From Zopfochytrium polystomum (taxonomy: Eukaryota > Chytridiomycota > Chytridiomycetes > Chytridiales > Chytridiaceae): 64,000 nucleotides of DNA. Made by a program: the position numbers and the translations under genes. Shown in pieces: positions 20,155 through 31,226 of the stretch. The stretch spans positions 124,001 through 188,000 of the forward strand of contig JAIVFJ010000004.1 of assembly GCA_025765615.1 (NCBI GenBank). Reading direction: 5' to 3'. The notes beneath the pieces are model-generated. The model worked only from the letters and a program-made list of their open reading frames with translations. It was not told where the DNA came from and made no database searches. How positions within the stretch are numbered: position 1 is the first letter of the stretch; each line of letters starts with the position of its first letter.

Positions 20155-22890
20155 TACTTGTGATGGTTTTAACTTTAAGAAACTTTAGGGAAAATTAGTT
20201 CAGATTTTCTAAGATACCCTACACACAAAAGAAAGCACACGAGAAAAAACTCTGCACAGGTGAGCCTTCCGCACGATGCTGGTCTGGGCTCCCCCCAGTA
20301 CCCTATGAGGAGAGGTGACCACTCCCCCATACACAGCTTGCCCTCAACGCTTTCCCCTGCGTCTCGCCTGGGCACATCAGGAGAATAACTGTCTCCTGGT
20401 TGGTACTCCTTGCAGAATGGGCTCCCTGCTCAGGACTCCACCTCCTCTGACACAGGTCCAGGCCACACTAGCCTACAAGCTGGGACTTCGGTGTTCGTGG
20501 GCCTTCGGTTGATTTCACATTGCCGGTCTGCCACATCAGTCCGGCCTTCCACAGTCATGCCTATAGTGCTCCCAGTAAGGCCCACTGGGGGTGACGTTAA
20601 TTGCAGTAGCACGGAATCCAACCCGTCGTGCCGTCACCTCCAACACCAGAGCTGTACACCGTTATCCGATTCACTTTCGCTGTGGATTACCATGTGGTTG
20701 ATACTTTTTACCAATTCCAGTTTAACTTTTTCCAATTCTGATTGCTGAAGCTGAATGCTGACCGAATGGAGGACGTTGTTGTTTTCTGGAGTGACTCTGC
20801 TGTGGGGAATGGTTGATGCTTTGTCTGACTTTGTGAGGCTGCAGAAAACTGAAAGCAATTCCAATTCAACTTGTTCAACTGGCAAAATTCAGGTTCAAAG
20901 ATGGTTCAAGGTGACTGGTGACTGAATGGTGCAAAGTGGTGATGTTGGTGTTGCTTCTGAAGCTGATCTGCAGTAATGAATGGTTGAAGATTTTCCTGAA
21001 TTTTGCTGAGACTGCTGCATATTGTGAATAGTTTGATGATGTGGTGATTGTGACTGTTTGACTATGAGGTGGTTGATTATTGTTTATGTTGGTCTAGAGT
21101 GGAGAATAAAGATAGAGACAAAGTTAGTAGTAGAAAGCATTAGTGAGAGTTAGTATATCCAGATGTTTCCACAGAGTTTGATTGCTTGATGATGATTTGC
21201 CTTTAGTCTCCATATGATGTTGTGGAATTTATGCTTCTACTCTGCCTCATTAAAGAATCAGCAGAATTTTTTTTTGTCAAGTCTAACATCCAAGCCAAAC
21301 CACAAAGTTTCTGGTCAGATTACAAAAGTTGAGGGCAATCTCTGAAGCTTCCAGATCCTGGTTATGCTGCATGAATGCATGCTGGATGAATGCATGAGGC
21401 ATTCAAAGAACATAGCTGTTCTGGAGTGACTCTATTAAGAGCAGTTTGAAATCTAGGGTCAGTTAGATTTGGTTCAGCAAAGGAAGAATCTTAGATGAGA
21501 ATGGAACTTCAGTAATCTTGCAAGGTTGAGCTTGTTTATAGTTTGCTCTGAAAAAGTGTTAGTGTTGAGTGTCCAATAAAGATAAATGTTGATACTCCTC
21601 GGAATGCGGCAAAAGTTATTTCAAGGAACATTGTGTTTTGTCACAGAAGTTGGTTAGGATAATTCATCAGGGTGATGGAATCAAGGTGAGGATTCAGGTA
21701 TCGCCGTGGAATTTCCTGTGATGTGGGACCTGTAGTAGTGTGTTAGTATGTCTGTGTATAAAAGCTGAAGCAGTCAATATGTGTGAGTTGAGGTCCCTAG
21801 CCAGGGTCAAGTAAGCCCAGCAATAATAGTGTATTCCATAGTTCAAATCCTGAGTCCAGATTCATTTGGCTAAAATAGATAGAGTGTTTTCCAAGGCAGC
21901 AGCCTGGCACCAAGAAGACCATGCCAAGTTGGTGCCAATCCATGCTGAGACCACTTTGCAACTCTGCGCTGATGATCATCGTTCACTTATTCCAAGCATT
22001 CTCCATCTAATTGGCAATACAGTGCCAGTGATCATCTTTCACTTATCCCTAGAATCCTCCCCCCTAAGTGGAAGATGATGTTTGATGTTGGACTGGGCGC
22101 TGGCTTGTGCTGATGACAAATACTCTGAGTATTAAGTGGAACGGAAACCCAGTGTCAACAGTTTTCCTCCTCCTCTGCTCAAGCAGATAATATATGAGAG
22201 GTTTTGACCCTGTGCCGGTCACGCTTGCCTAGCAACCACTTAGAATAGACTGTTTACAAAATGGTTAGAGGATTGTTAAACTACTCAACCAGTCCTTGTT
22301 CTGTCAATGAATGGACTGCAAATTGTCTTTGGCTGAACTGCTGAAGTTATGTGAGAAAAGATAAAGAGAGGCTTAGCTTGATGTAACAGAGTCCAAAGTT
22401 ATGAGGAAATTGCACAAGGTTGCCATGGTCGTGAGAGTTGGCACTTGCACAACTATTGGTCATCCCAATCACTAATATGTTTGATGGTGAGAGTTTCAGT
22501 GTGGTTGAAAACACTCTGATCTCAAAAGGTGGCCATGTCAATGATAATTGTATCAGGGAATCCAGAAACTGCCAACTCCATGGGTTGATAGACGAGGAAA
22601 ACACACCATATCATTAATTCCTAATTTGTTATGCCCTGTTGAAAATGAGTAAGTATTATTAAGAGGGCACAGGGACAGTTGTTAGAGGTGCAGGTCTCCA
22701 AAAACTAAAATGCCTGTGTTGATGTTCATGGAATGATGAATCATTACTGACAGGAGACTGCATGGCTGAATGTTGAGAGGATAAAGGCAGTTACTTTGAT
22801 GCATATCAAAAGCAAAGAGCAAAACACTTAGCAGATTGATTATTAGTTGATGGAGCTGGTTGGTTTTTGAGGACCTCTGCTATTTGTTGT
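20155..22890 (-). pseudogene. Copia-2 outer interior, including non-coding block
   Basis: Minus-strand counterpart of 8897-11740. The conserved GC-rich block lies at about 20262-20695 (GAGCC...GGCTC stem included). The remainder to 22890 has no recognisable coding motif. It differs from the inner copies by many substitutions and small indels, so it is a separate, older lineage. Confidence 0.5.
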
Positions 22891-23605
22891 TCAATCAATA
22901 TGAAGAGGCAGATAACCAGGATAGAAATAGTTGGTGTGGTGATTTCTGGTGCAGCAGTAGCTGAGTGATTGTTGCTTGATCAGCCAGCTCGATGTGTTAC
23001 TTATCATAGTTGTTTTGTCAAACTGGTTTTTGAAGAGTGAGATTAGTTTGGCTAAACTTGTTATCTGAGGAGCTGGGTTGCCGACAACAAGAAAAACTTT
23101 TCCTTTCTCCATATCCAACAGGCTTTGGCCCAGTGAGCCAACAAAGATTCGAACAACTTGTTGGAAAGGGCGAATATGATGGAGAAGTTCGCCAGCTGCT
23201 GACTTTGCAAAGCTGTCGACTCGATGGTACACTTCAGTGAATCAGGTAATGAAGGCATCTGAGGCTTCAGTTGGTTCCATTTTGATGCATTCAAAGTTGT
23301 CAATGATCTCCTTTGCAAGTCCCTGGTCTGCTGTGCAGCAAATTATTCCCAATTCGCCAATCAATTTGTAAGTGAAGTTTCGACCAGGTGTGATTTGGGT
23401 GAGGGCTCGATAGATGTGGCAAGGAATGATTAGACAGCAATGTGCATTCTGGTTCTGTGCACCAGGAAACCAAGTTACTTTCTCTGGTCCACAAGACGGA
23501 GGCACCAGTTGGAATCTCTGTCCTTGGAATGGTCCATCTCTGATGAGACAGGTTCCAGTGTCGCAGAGGTCTAGTGGATCTGTGATTGGTTGAGTCAGTA
23601 GTCAT
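22891..23605 (-). pseudogene. Copia-2 outer gag pseudogene
   Basis: Starts at ATGACTACTGAC like the inner gags but is frame-shifted near 23570 and again near 23240. It keeps the segment missing from the inner copies (NAHCCLIIPCHIYRAL, IGELGIICCTADQGLAKEII), which aligns with Copia-1 gag (NAYCILLIRRHVEPEL, LGEIAIACRTTDQGLAKEII). The translation ends beyond the core at about 22891 without a zinc knuckle. Confidence 0.65.
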
Positions 23606-24204
23606 GTTGTTTTCTCAGGACGATTATGTGTGCCAAGTTTGAAGAGATTTCGTTGGATTTTGGGTGTGTTGTGAAGGTGGTGTTGCAGCAGATGAAATGT
23701 TGGTTTGTTAGCTTGGTGTGTGTCAGGTAGGGGGGTGGTCGTTGTCTCCAATTGGGGACAAAAAATCAAAAATTAATGGTGAGGGTTGGAGGTAATCTGG
23801 TGACCCTGAATGGAAAAAGTGGGCGCTTATCACAAAGGAGAGTGATTTTGGGATGCCGCTGGTGACAGTCGTGTAGTCCAGAAGCAGGCCTTTCCAAAGA
23901 TAGCTTGGGATCAGCTGGGGGAGGTCTGGAAGGCGAGCAAATTGAGGTTGAAGTTGGAAAAGTGGGCGACGACTTTGGAGGCGGTGGATACAACGTAGGA
24001 CCGTCCGATCCGAGATCAGGTGGGTTCGTTGGAAAGAGGAGATCAAGAGCTTTCCGATGGTAGTAACGAAATCGCTGTACAATGTCTGTAGCGCCCGTGA
24101 TCGCTCCACGAAGTTGGCAGATCTGAAAAGCGTACAACCCCTTCTACTGATTGGATTTTGTTGAAACCAAGGGGGAAGTGATTGGGATGGGTAACAGTTT
24201 TGTA
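23606..24204 (-). other. Copia-2 outer leader
   Basis: Non-coding leader on the minus strand; the primer-site complement lies next to the LTR at 24191-24204. Confidence 0.5.
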
Positions 24205-24433
24205 TGAAAGAATTTGCTATGTTGGCTGATTGATGGGTTGGGCTGCTGTGGTGTACACTACTGAAGGTGGTGGTGGTGGGAGGTTGATCTTGGCTTCTGT
24301 CAGTCTTGTGTTTGTCTTTATACAAAACTGTTACAAGGACCATCACTTGCAAAATGCTGCAAGTCATCCTTGCAGAGCAGAAACTGGTCAAAGCTCCTGC
24401 ACACTGCTTACACCAAAAGACCCAAAACTAACA
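24205..24433 (-). mobile_element. Copia-2 outer 5' LTR
   Basis: 229 bp; shares the outer-specific variants with 5417-5645 and is followed by the right GATCT duplication (24434-24438). Confidence 0.9.
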
Positions 24434-24781
24434 GATCTACGTGGGGCAACTCAGTGATTCTCTAAATTCGTCCTTGGCCTCGTGGGATATTAAGCTGCAT
24501 CTGCATTTTGGCCCATCTGGTCACTCAATTTTCGCTTCAAACCCCGTGACAAGTCTGTTTTTCTTGTCCTCAAGTCACTACACACGTGTGCAAACTTGGC
24601 TACATCACCTATCCACCTATCCACACCCATACCTTGACCATCAAGTGTCGTGTCACACTTGTTGAGTGTCGACTTAAAGACTGCTACTATTCCCTACGAA
24701 GGGTTACCACTAAATCAGGGAAATCACTGCCTTTCAAATTTCTATGCTCCTGCAAAGCTCTCACACATTTTCCTCCCAAGC

Positions 24782-26199
24782 ATGAGCGAGCGTGATCAAA
24801 TCAAGTATGCTTCCTGTGCATTCCCCATCCTCAAAGGCGCAGCAAATTTTGGAGATTGGCTGGACGACCTAATTTCAGAACTATCCAACAAAAGCAATGG
24901 TCTCCGCCACTGCGTCGACCCAGACCGAATTAACGTATTACGCAATGATCAAGTGGACCCCAATGATCCTAATGTTGGCCCAACATGCAGAGTACGCAGG
25001 GGGCCCAACCACAGCGAGTATTATGCATTTGCACGAGACGGGCGTGAGCCGGTCAAATGGTTCCCAGGGACAGAAGACCAGAACGCGTACTGTATCCTTC
25101 TCATTCGACGACATGTTGAACCAGAGCTTCTACCACAGTTCCCCCGACGAGGGCAGATTTTTGCCTACACACTGCTTGGAGAAATTGCGATTGCATGTCG
25201 AACACAGATCAAGGATTAGCAAAGGAAATTATTGATGATTTCGAGCTTATAAAAATGGAACCTGCAGAATCATCCGAGTCATTTGCAATGCGCTTCATTA
25301 CAGCTTACCACAAAGTAGAAAACTTTGCAGAAAGTTCATCAGTGGAAATCTGCAGTCGCATCACACCATTTTCCAAAGTTGTGCGAGTCTTCGTATCTGC
25401 CCTGAACAACACCCTAATCGATATGGGTGTTGCCAATACGTTCATGTTTGCAGGGAATCCTATCACTTCTGCTTCATCATTGACTAAACTAATCACCTTA
25501 TTTAAATCTACCGCCCGCCAAAATACATATGATGAGAGGCGGGATCAGCTTGCAGCACAACAGGAGTGGGACCTGACAACAGCCATTCCAGAAGTCACTA
25601 CACCAACAGCAAATGTAATTATTCGGCCAAAAGTACACTATAGTCAACTCCGCGGTCGTGGCAGTTATCATAAACCTCAGCAGTACCAGCTGTATCCTAA
25701 TATCCGCCCAACAACCTTGCAGTACCAAAACCCTCAGTCCCAACAGTACACACCGCGCCCATATGGTGGTTTTGGCCGAGGCCGAGGAACATGGCGAGGA
25801 CTAAGTTCACGTGGAACAGCAAAAGGTGGTACCGCAATGGGACGCGGCTCTGGGGGGAGTTGGTACCCTGCACAGCAACAGTCTTTTGGAGTCCAATGTC
25901 ATGCATGTGGAGGCTATGGTCATGTTGCTCGACAGTGTGCCAACACATTTCTTCAGCAATTGCAGCAACAGCAACAGCATCGACCACCACCAAATCCAAA
26001 TGCGCTCTTACTCCAGCAACCAAACCCTCCACAACAGCAGATACCTGAAAACCAAGCACTTCTGCTACAGAACGGTGATTGGGATGACCAGCAAAGTGAG
26101 CAGTATGCTGCAGAACAGCAATTGTGGATGGAAACGCAACTCCAATCAGAGACCGAACAAGATGAAAGTCAACAGGATTTTTGGATGGCCCAGGAGTAA
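24782..26199 (+). pseudogene. Copia-1 gag, copy 1 (frameshifted)
   Basis: Same as the intact copy at 29242 except for a one-base deletion at about 25203 (GAACACAG versus GAACAACAG). This ends the first frame at 25219; the second frame resumes at about 25207 and runs to 26199. The CCHC knuckle CHACGGYGHVARQC is intact. 24439-24781 is leader. Confidence 0.85.
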
Positions 26200-26765
26200 T
26201 CCGGGCATTTGCAGTTAACGTCCCTTCCCTTCCAATTTCTTTTCCTGTACTCATCGACAACGGTTGCAATGTCACAACGCTTCGAGATTTCACTCTCTTC
26301 ATTCCCTATAGTTATACTCAGCAGAAATCTAGCATGCGTATCGCCAAAGAAGGATCTATTCTTACTTGTGAAGGATTCGGCACAGCTCTCATACCACTCG
26401 CCAACAACATCACACTTATAATTGAAGGTGCCCAATATGCTCCAGAATGTCCTGTCAACTTGGTCGCTGATCGGGACCTACAACTATGTGGCTTCTTCCA
26501 TCTTGCACGAGACCTTCAACCTGGTACTATTTATCGTAGCAGTCCTGAGGAAGGAGATCCAGCCGTCCTTCAAATGATTCTTAGACATGGTCTCCAATGG
26601 TTCCCAACAGCAGCAAACCCCAACTTCAACTACAGCAAACAATTTATTGCACACTGCGCCAGTAAATTTTACAACCTCTTCAGCTCTGCAGAACCAGTTG
26701 ATACACTCAGTATACGCACAGCCTTTCTCAACAGCAAAGCTCCAAACACTCAGCGCATGCATTGA
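26181..26765 (+). CDS. Copia-1 protease region, copy 1
   Basis: Reads in the -1 frame relative to gag. Contains VLIDNGCNVTTL (active-site region, with DNG instead of the usual DSG/DTG), IIEGAQYAPECPVNL and QLCGFF. The frame ends within the first bases of the Copia-3 LTR, so it is truncated and lacks integrase. Confidence 0.6.
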   Translation: MDGPGVIRAFAVNVPSLPISFPVLIDNGCNVTTLRDFTLFIPYSYTQQKSSMRIAKEGSILTCEGFGTALIPLANNITLIIEGAQYAPECPVNLVADRDLQLCGFFHLARDLQPGTIYRSSPEEGDPAVLQMILRHGLQWFPTAANPNFNYSKQFIAHCASKFYNLFSSAEPVDTLSIRTAFLNSKAPNTQRMH

Positions 26766-27951
26766 TGAAATCCCACCCAGGGCTGGAGGGACTTGGTGTG
26801 TGTGGGGATGAAGAGAGAGAGAGAGAGAGAGAGAGCAGTGATGATGGAAAAGGGAAAAGAGTGAGAGGATGGAGAGAGGAGAGAGGAGGGAGTGGGCAGA
26901 GATGGAAGAGAGAGCAAATGGAGGAAGAGAGATTGGCTTGTTTTGCACTGGATTCTGTCAAAGCAGCAAGGAGGGGGGTTGGATTCCTTGTTTGATCTCT
27001 GTGAGAGGTTGATGCTTTTATACTCCTGCAGGTTGGAGCCATCAGAAAACAGAGGGAGCAGTGGGCTGCACAGAGCAGGCCACAGAAATGAGATAAAACA
27101 GGCTGAGCACCAATCCCCAGTCTGGGCTAAGTACCCATTCAGGGCTGAGTACCACCCAGTGCTGGGCATCACTCAGGGCTGAATACCAGCCAGGGCTGAG
27201 TACCAGCCGGGGCTGTGCACCACCCAGGGCTAAGTACCAGCCAGGGCTGAGTACCACCTTGGGCTGAGCACTTTGTCTGGGCTGAGTACCACCAGGAACC
27301 AATTTACAGCTTGTTTGAGAAACAGTTGCTTGTAAATTGGTTTGGTTGTTTCCAAATCAGGAAGCTTGTTTGGGAAACAAGCCGCTTTTTTCCTTGTTTT
27401 TAGAAATCCAATGATTGGTGCAATCTCTGGTGAGCTCAGTTTTTATCTCACTTTTAGAAATGCAGTGATTGGTGCAATCCCTGATTCCTAAATGCCTGTT
27501 GCATTGCTCAGATTGCACAGCACAGCAGGAAAGCTGGAATTCCAGATCAGGAAGCGGAATTCCGGTGCAGAGAAAGGAATTCCAGATCAGGAAGCGGAAT
27601 TCCGGTGCAGAGAGAGGAATTCCGATGCAGAGAGCGGAATTCCGGAGCATTGCGCAGTGGTACACTGCTTCTGCATGCTTGCTGTGCTGTGTTACATGTG
27701 CAGAGTGCGTAGTTTGAGTGTTTTTGTGCATGTTCTAATTGCATTGTTCCTACCGGTAGGATGAACAAAGCTAGAACAACAGCCGCCTTTGCCTATCTCT
27801 TTTATTGAGAACAGATTAGCCCTTCCGAGCGCCCCATTCAAGTATTGAATCTACTGAGCCCTTCAAACACCCCATCCAATGTGATTGGATGGAGTTCTCA
27901 AAGGGATCATCAGTAACGGGCATAGTGTACCCCGTGGGTCGAATCTCAACA
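26763..27951 (-). mobile_element. Copia-3 LTR, copy B
   Basis: 1189 bp, flanked by TGCAT on the left and ACCCT on the right: the left flank of the LTR at 35687 combined with the right flank of the LTR at 3279. This is the signature of crossing over between those two LTRs. Confidence 0.85.
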
Positions 27952-28111
27952 ACCCTGGCTAGGGACCTCAACTCACACATATTGACTGCTTCAGCTTTTA
28001 TACACAGACATACTAATACACCAGGTTCCATACCCTCGGAAATTCCACAGCCATACCTGAGTCCTCACTTAGTATCAACCACATGGTAATCCACAGTGAA
28101 AGTCAATCGGA
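27952..28111 (+). mobile_element. Copia-H remnant, tandem copy 2
   Basis: Duplicate of 4470-4629, including the TCGGA before the next LTR. Confidence 0.7.
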
Positions 28112-28357
28112 TGTTAGATTTTGGGTTTTTGCAGTAAGCAGTGTGCAGGAGCAACACCTCACACTGTGGTGCATGGGAGCACCAACTGTGATGAGGATTT
28201 GGTGCATTTTTTGTCACCTGGTCTTTGTCACAATTTTGTATAAAGCCAAACAGCATACATTGTGGAACAGTCTCCCATCTCAGCTTCACCATCACAAGAG
28301 AGTAGTCCACCAGAGTAGTTCACCACCATCCACAATCAGCAGCAGTCATTTCTTTCA
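28112..28357 (+). mobile_element. Copia-1 5' LTR, copy 2
   Basis: 246 bp; followed at 28358-28371 by TACAAAATTGTGAC. The leader continues to 29241. Confidence 0.85.
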
Positions 28358-29241
28358 TACAAAATTGTGACCCATCCCAATCATCTGGAGTATAAACAAC
28401 GTGCAGAACACAGCAACACACTTGAAAAGCGCACAGAACGAGCAAACAGAAGCAGTGCCACTCGCCATCACACTATCAACTTGCTCAGTTTTTGTACCCC
28501 CACCATTCCACCACGTCTACACCACTTTTAACACTGGGGAAGACGTTTTGACGGTCGTTTTCACTGCAGCAGCGTCGCAGAGCGTGTAACAGCACTCATC
28601 CACAACATCAGCCACCTGATAACGTCGAATTTCGAGAGTTTACGTTTGCAACTTCTTTCAATCGCTTTAGGAATCGCTTACCACCATTTGAAAGTGCTCC
28701 TTTTGCTCTATCTACCCACCAAATATCGTGATCTTCGACTCGTTCCTTGCAGAATAACAGCTGTCCGCGTTTTTACTGTTCAATTAGCACTCAAATCCGT
28801 CGAAATTCGTTGCCTGCAACTTCACACATTCACAACTCAGCCAAAACCCAACCAAATCGCTTAAAACCAATTTCTCTGCATTCAGCAACTGCTGATCTAC
28901 GTGGGGCAACTCAGTGATTCTCTAAATTCGTCCTTGGCCTCGTGGGATATTAAGCTGCATCTGCATTTTGGCCCATCTGGTCACTCAATTTTCGCTTCAA
29001 ACCCCGTGACAAGTCTGTTTTTCTTGTCCTCAAGTCACTACACACGTGTGCAAACTTGGCTACATCACCTATCCACCTATCCACACCCATACCTTGACCA
29101 TCAAGTGTCGTGTCACACTTGTTGAGTGTCGACTTAAAGACTGCTACTATTCCCTACGAAGGGTTACCACTAAATCAGGGAAATCACTGCCTTTCAAATT
29201 TCTATGCTCCTGCAAAGCTCTCACACATTTTCCTCCCAAGC

Positions 29242-30660
29242 ATGAGCGAGCGTGATCAAATCAAGTATGCTTCCTGTGCATTCCCCATCCTCAAAGGCGC
29301 AGCAAATTTTGGAGATTGGCTGGACGACCTAATTTCAGAACTATCCAACAAAAGCAATGGTCTCCGCCACTGCGTCGACCCAGACCGAATTAACGTATTA
29401 CGCAATGATCAAGTGGACCCCAATGATCCTAATGTTGGCCCAACATGCAGAGTACGCAGGGGGCCCAACCACAGCGAGTATTATGCATTTGCACGAGACG
29501 GGCGTGAGCCGGTCAAATGGTTCCCAGGGACAGAAGACCAGAACGCGTACTGTATCCTTCTCATTCGACGACATGTTGAACCAGAGCTTCTACCACAGTT
29601 CCCCCGACGAGGGCAGATTTTTGCCTACACACTGCTTGGAGAAATTGCGATTGCATGTCGAACAACAGATCAAGGATTAGCAAAGGAAATTATTGATGAT
29701 TTCGAGCTTATAAAAATGGAACCTGCAGAATCATCCGAGTCATTTGCAATGCGCTTCATTACAGCTTACCACAAAGTAGAAAACTTTGCAGAAAGTTCAT
29801 CAGTGGAAATCTGCAGTCGCATCACACCATTTTCCAAAGTTGTGCGAGTCTTCGTATCTGCCCTGAACAACACCCTAATCGATATGGGTGTTGCCAATAC
29901 GTTCATGTTTGCAGGGAATCCTATCACTTCTGCTTCATCATTGACTAAACTAATCACCTTATTTAAATCTACCGCCCGCCAAAATACATATGATGAGAGG
30001 CGGGATCGGCTTGCAGCACAACAGGAGTGGGACCTGACAACAGCCATTCCAGAAGTCACTACACCAACAGCAAATGTAATTATTCGGCCAAAAGTACACT
30101 ATAGTCAACTCCGCGGTCGTGGCAGTTATCATAAACCTCAGCAGTACCAGCTGTATCCTAATATCCGCCCAACAACCTTGCAGTACCAAAACCCTCAGTC
30201 CCAACAGTACACACCGCGCCCATATGGTGGTTTTGGCCGAGGCCGAGGAACATGGCGAGGACTAAGTTCACGTGGAACAGCAAAAGGTGGTACCGCAATG
30301 GGACGCGGCTCTGGGGGGAGTTGGTACCCTGCACAGCAACAGTCTTTTGGAGTCCAATGTCATGCATGTGGAGGCTATGGTCATGTTGCTCGACAGTGTG
30401 CCAACACATTTCTTCAGCAATTGCAGCAACAGCAACAGCATCGACCACCACCAAATCCAAATGCGCTCTTACTCCAGCAACCAAACCCTCCACAACAGCA
30501 GATACCTGAAAACCAAGCACTTCTGCTACAGAACGGTGATTGGGATGACCAGCAAAGTGAGCAGTATGCTGCAGAACAGCAATTGTGGATGGAAACGCAA
30601 CTCCAATCAGAGACCGAACAAGATGAAAGTCAACAGGATTTTTGGATGGCCCAGGAGTAA
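29242..30660 (+). CDS. Copia-1 gag, copy 2 (intact)
   Basis: 472 residues from ATG (MSERDQIKYASC); upstream in-frame sequence lacks an ATG. The N-terminal half is a capsid-like domain shared with Copia-2 (TDQGLAKEIIDDFELIKMEP to LTKLITLFK). It is followed by a basic G/R-rich linker (GGFGRGRGTWRG), one CCHC zinc knuckle CHACGGYGHVARQC that would bind RNA, and a Q-rich acidic tail. This is the only copy of three with an uninterrupted frame. It overlaps the protease frame by 19 bp, in the -1 register. Product role: structural protein of the virus-like particle. Confidence 0.85.
   Translation: MSERDQIKYASCAFPILKGAANFGDWLDDLISELSNKSNGLRHCVDPDRINVLRNDQVDPNDPNVGPTCRVRRGPNHSEYYAFARDGREPVKWFPGTEDQNAYCILLIRRHVEPELLPQFPRRGQIFAYTLLGEIAIACRTTDQGLAKEIIDDFELIKMEPAESSESFAMRFITAYHKVENFAESSSVEICSRITPFSKVVRVFVSALNNTLIDMGVANTFMFAGNPITSASSLTKLITLFKSTARQNTYDERRDRLAAQQEWDLTTAIPEVTTPTANVIIRPKVHYSQLRGRGSYHKPQQYQLYPNIRPTTLQYQNPQSQQYTPRPYGGFGRGRGTWRGLSSRGTAKGGTAMGRGSGGSWYPAQQQSFGVQCHACGGYGHVARQCANTFLQQLQQQQQHRPPPNPNALLLQQPNPPQQQIPENQALLLQNGDWDDQQSEQYAAEQQLWMETQLQSETEQDESQQDFWMAQE
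30636..30642 (+). promoter_or_regulatory. Possible -1 frameshift heptamer GGATTTT
   Basis: In the gag frame the bases read G GAT TTT, matching X-XXY-YYZ with the purine-rich X class used by the MMTV-type site GGAUUUA. Slipping back one base here would join gag to the protease frame. Repeated in copies 1 and 3. No downstream structure was tested. Confidence 0.45.
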
Positions 30661-31226
30661 TCCGGGCATTTGCAGTTAACGTCCCTTCCCTTCCAATTTC
30701 TTTTCCTGTACTCATCGACAACGGTTGCAATGTCACAACGCTTCGAGATTTCACTCTCTTCATTCCCTATAGTTATACTCAGCAGAAATCTAGCATGCGT
30801 ATCGCCAAAGAAGGATCTATTCTTACTTGTGAAGGATTCGGCACAGCTCTCATACCACTCGCCAACAACATCACACTTATAATTGAAGGTGCCCAATATG
30901 CTCCAGAATGTCCTGTCAACTTGGTCGCTGATCGGGACCTACAACTATGTGGCTTCTTCCATCTTGCACGAGACCTTCAACCTGGTACTATTTATCGTAG
31001 CAGTCCTGAGGAAGGAGATCCAGCCGTCCTTCAAATGATTCTTAGACATGGTCTCCAATGGTTCCCAACAGCAGCAAACCCCAACTTCAACTACAGCAAA
31101 CAATTTATTGCACACTGCGCCAGTAAATTTTACAACCTCTTCAGCTCTGCAGAACCAGTTGATACACTCAGTATACGCACAGCCTTTCTCAACAGCAAAG
31201 CTCCAAACACTCAGCGCATGCATTGA
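30642..31226 (+). CDS. Copia-1 protease region, copy 2
   Basis: 194 codons in the -1 frame to gag, no good ATG start, so probably made as a gag fusion. The aspartic-protease region VLIDNGCNVTTL, a mid-domain block (SMRIAKEGSILTCEGFG) and APECPVNLVADRDLQLCGFF are visible. The active-site triplet is DNG. The frame ends in the TGA that opens the Copia-3 LTR, so no integrase follows. Confidence 0.65.
   Translation: MDGPGVIRAFAVNVPSLPISFPVLIDNGCNVTTLRDFTLFIPYSYTQQKSSMRIAKEGSILTCEGFGTALIPLANNITLIIEGAQYAPECPVNLVADRDLQLCGFFHLARDLQPGTIYRSSPEEGDPAVLQMILRHGLQWFPTAANPNFNYSKQFIAHCASKFYNLFSSAEPVDTLSIRTAFLNSKAPNTQRMH

Larger units (their letters stand above)
5417..24433 (-). mobile_element. Copia-2 outer element (minus), carrying nested Copia-2 dimer
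   Basis: Minus-strand copia element with 229-bp LTRs at 5417-5645 (3') and 24205-24433 (5'), flanked by GATCT. The two outer LTRs share variants (e.g. GAAACTGG) that the inner LTRs lack, supporting one insertion. Its own sequence (about 6.4 kb without the insert) runs 24433 to 20150, then 7573 to 5417; the inner dimer sits at GAATC. All coding regions are broken: gag has frameshifts, protease and integrase are unrecognisable, and the RT is decayed. It inserted after the Copia-1 tandem duplication, since only the first Copia-1 unit carries it. Confidence 0.85.

Noticed and set aside
25697..26302. 201-codon minus-strand frame opposite gag (also 30158 and 34621)
   Set aside because: Antisense shadow of the G/R- and Q-rich gag region; no independent motif.
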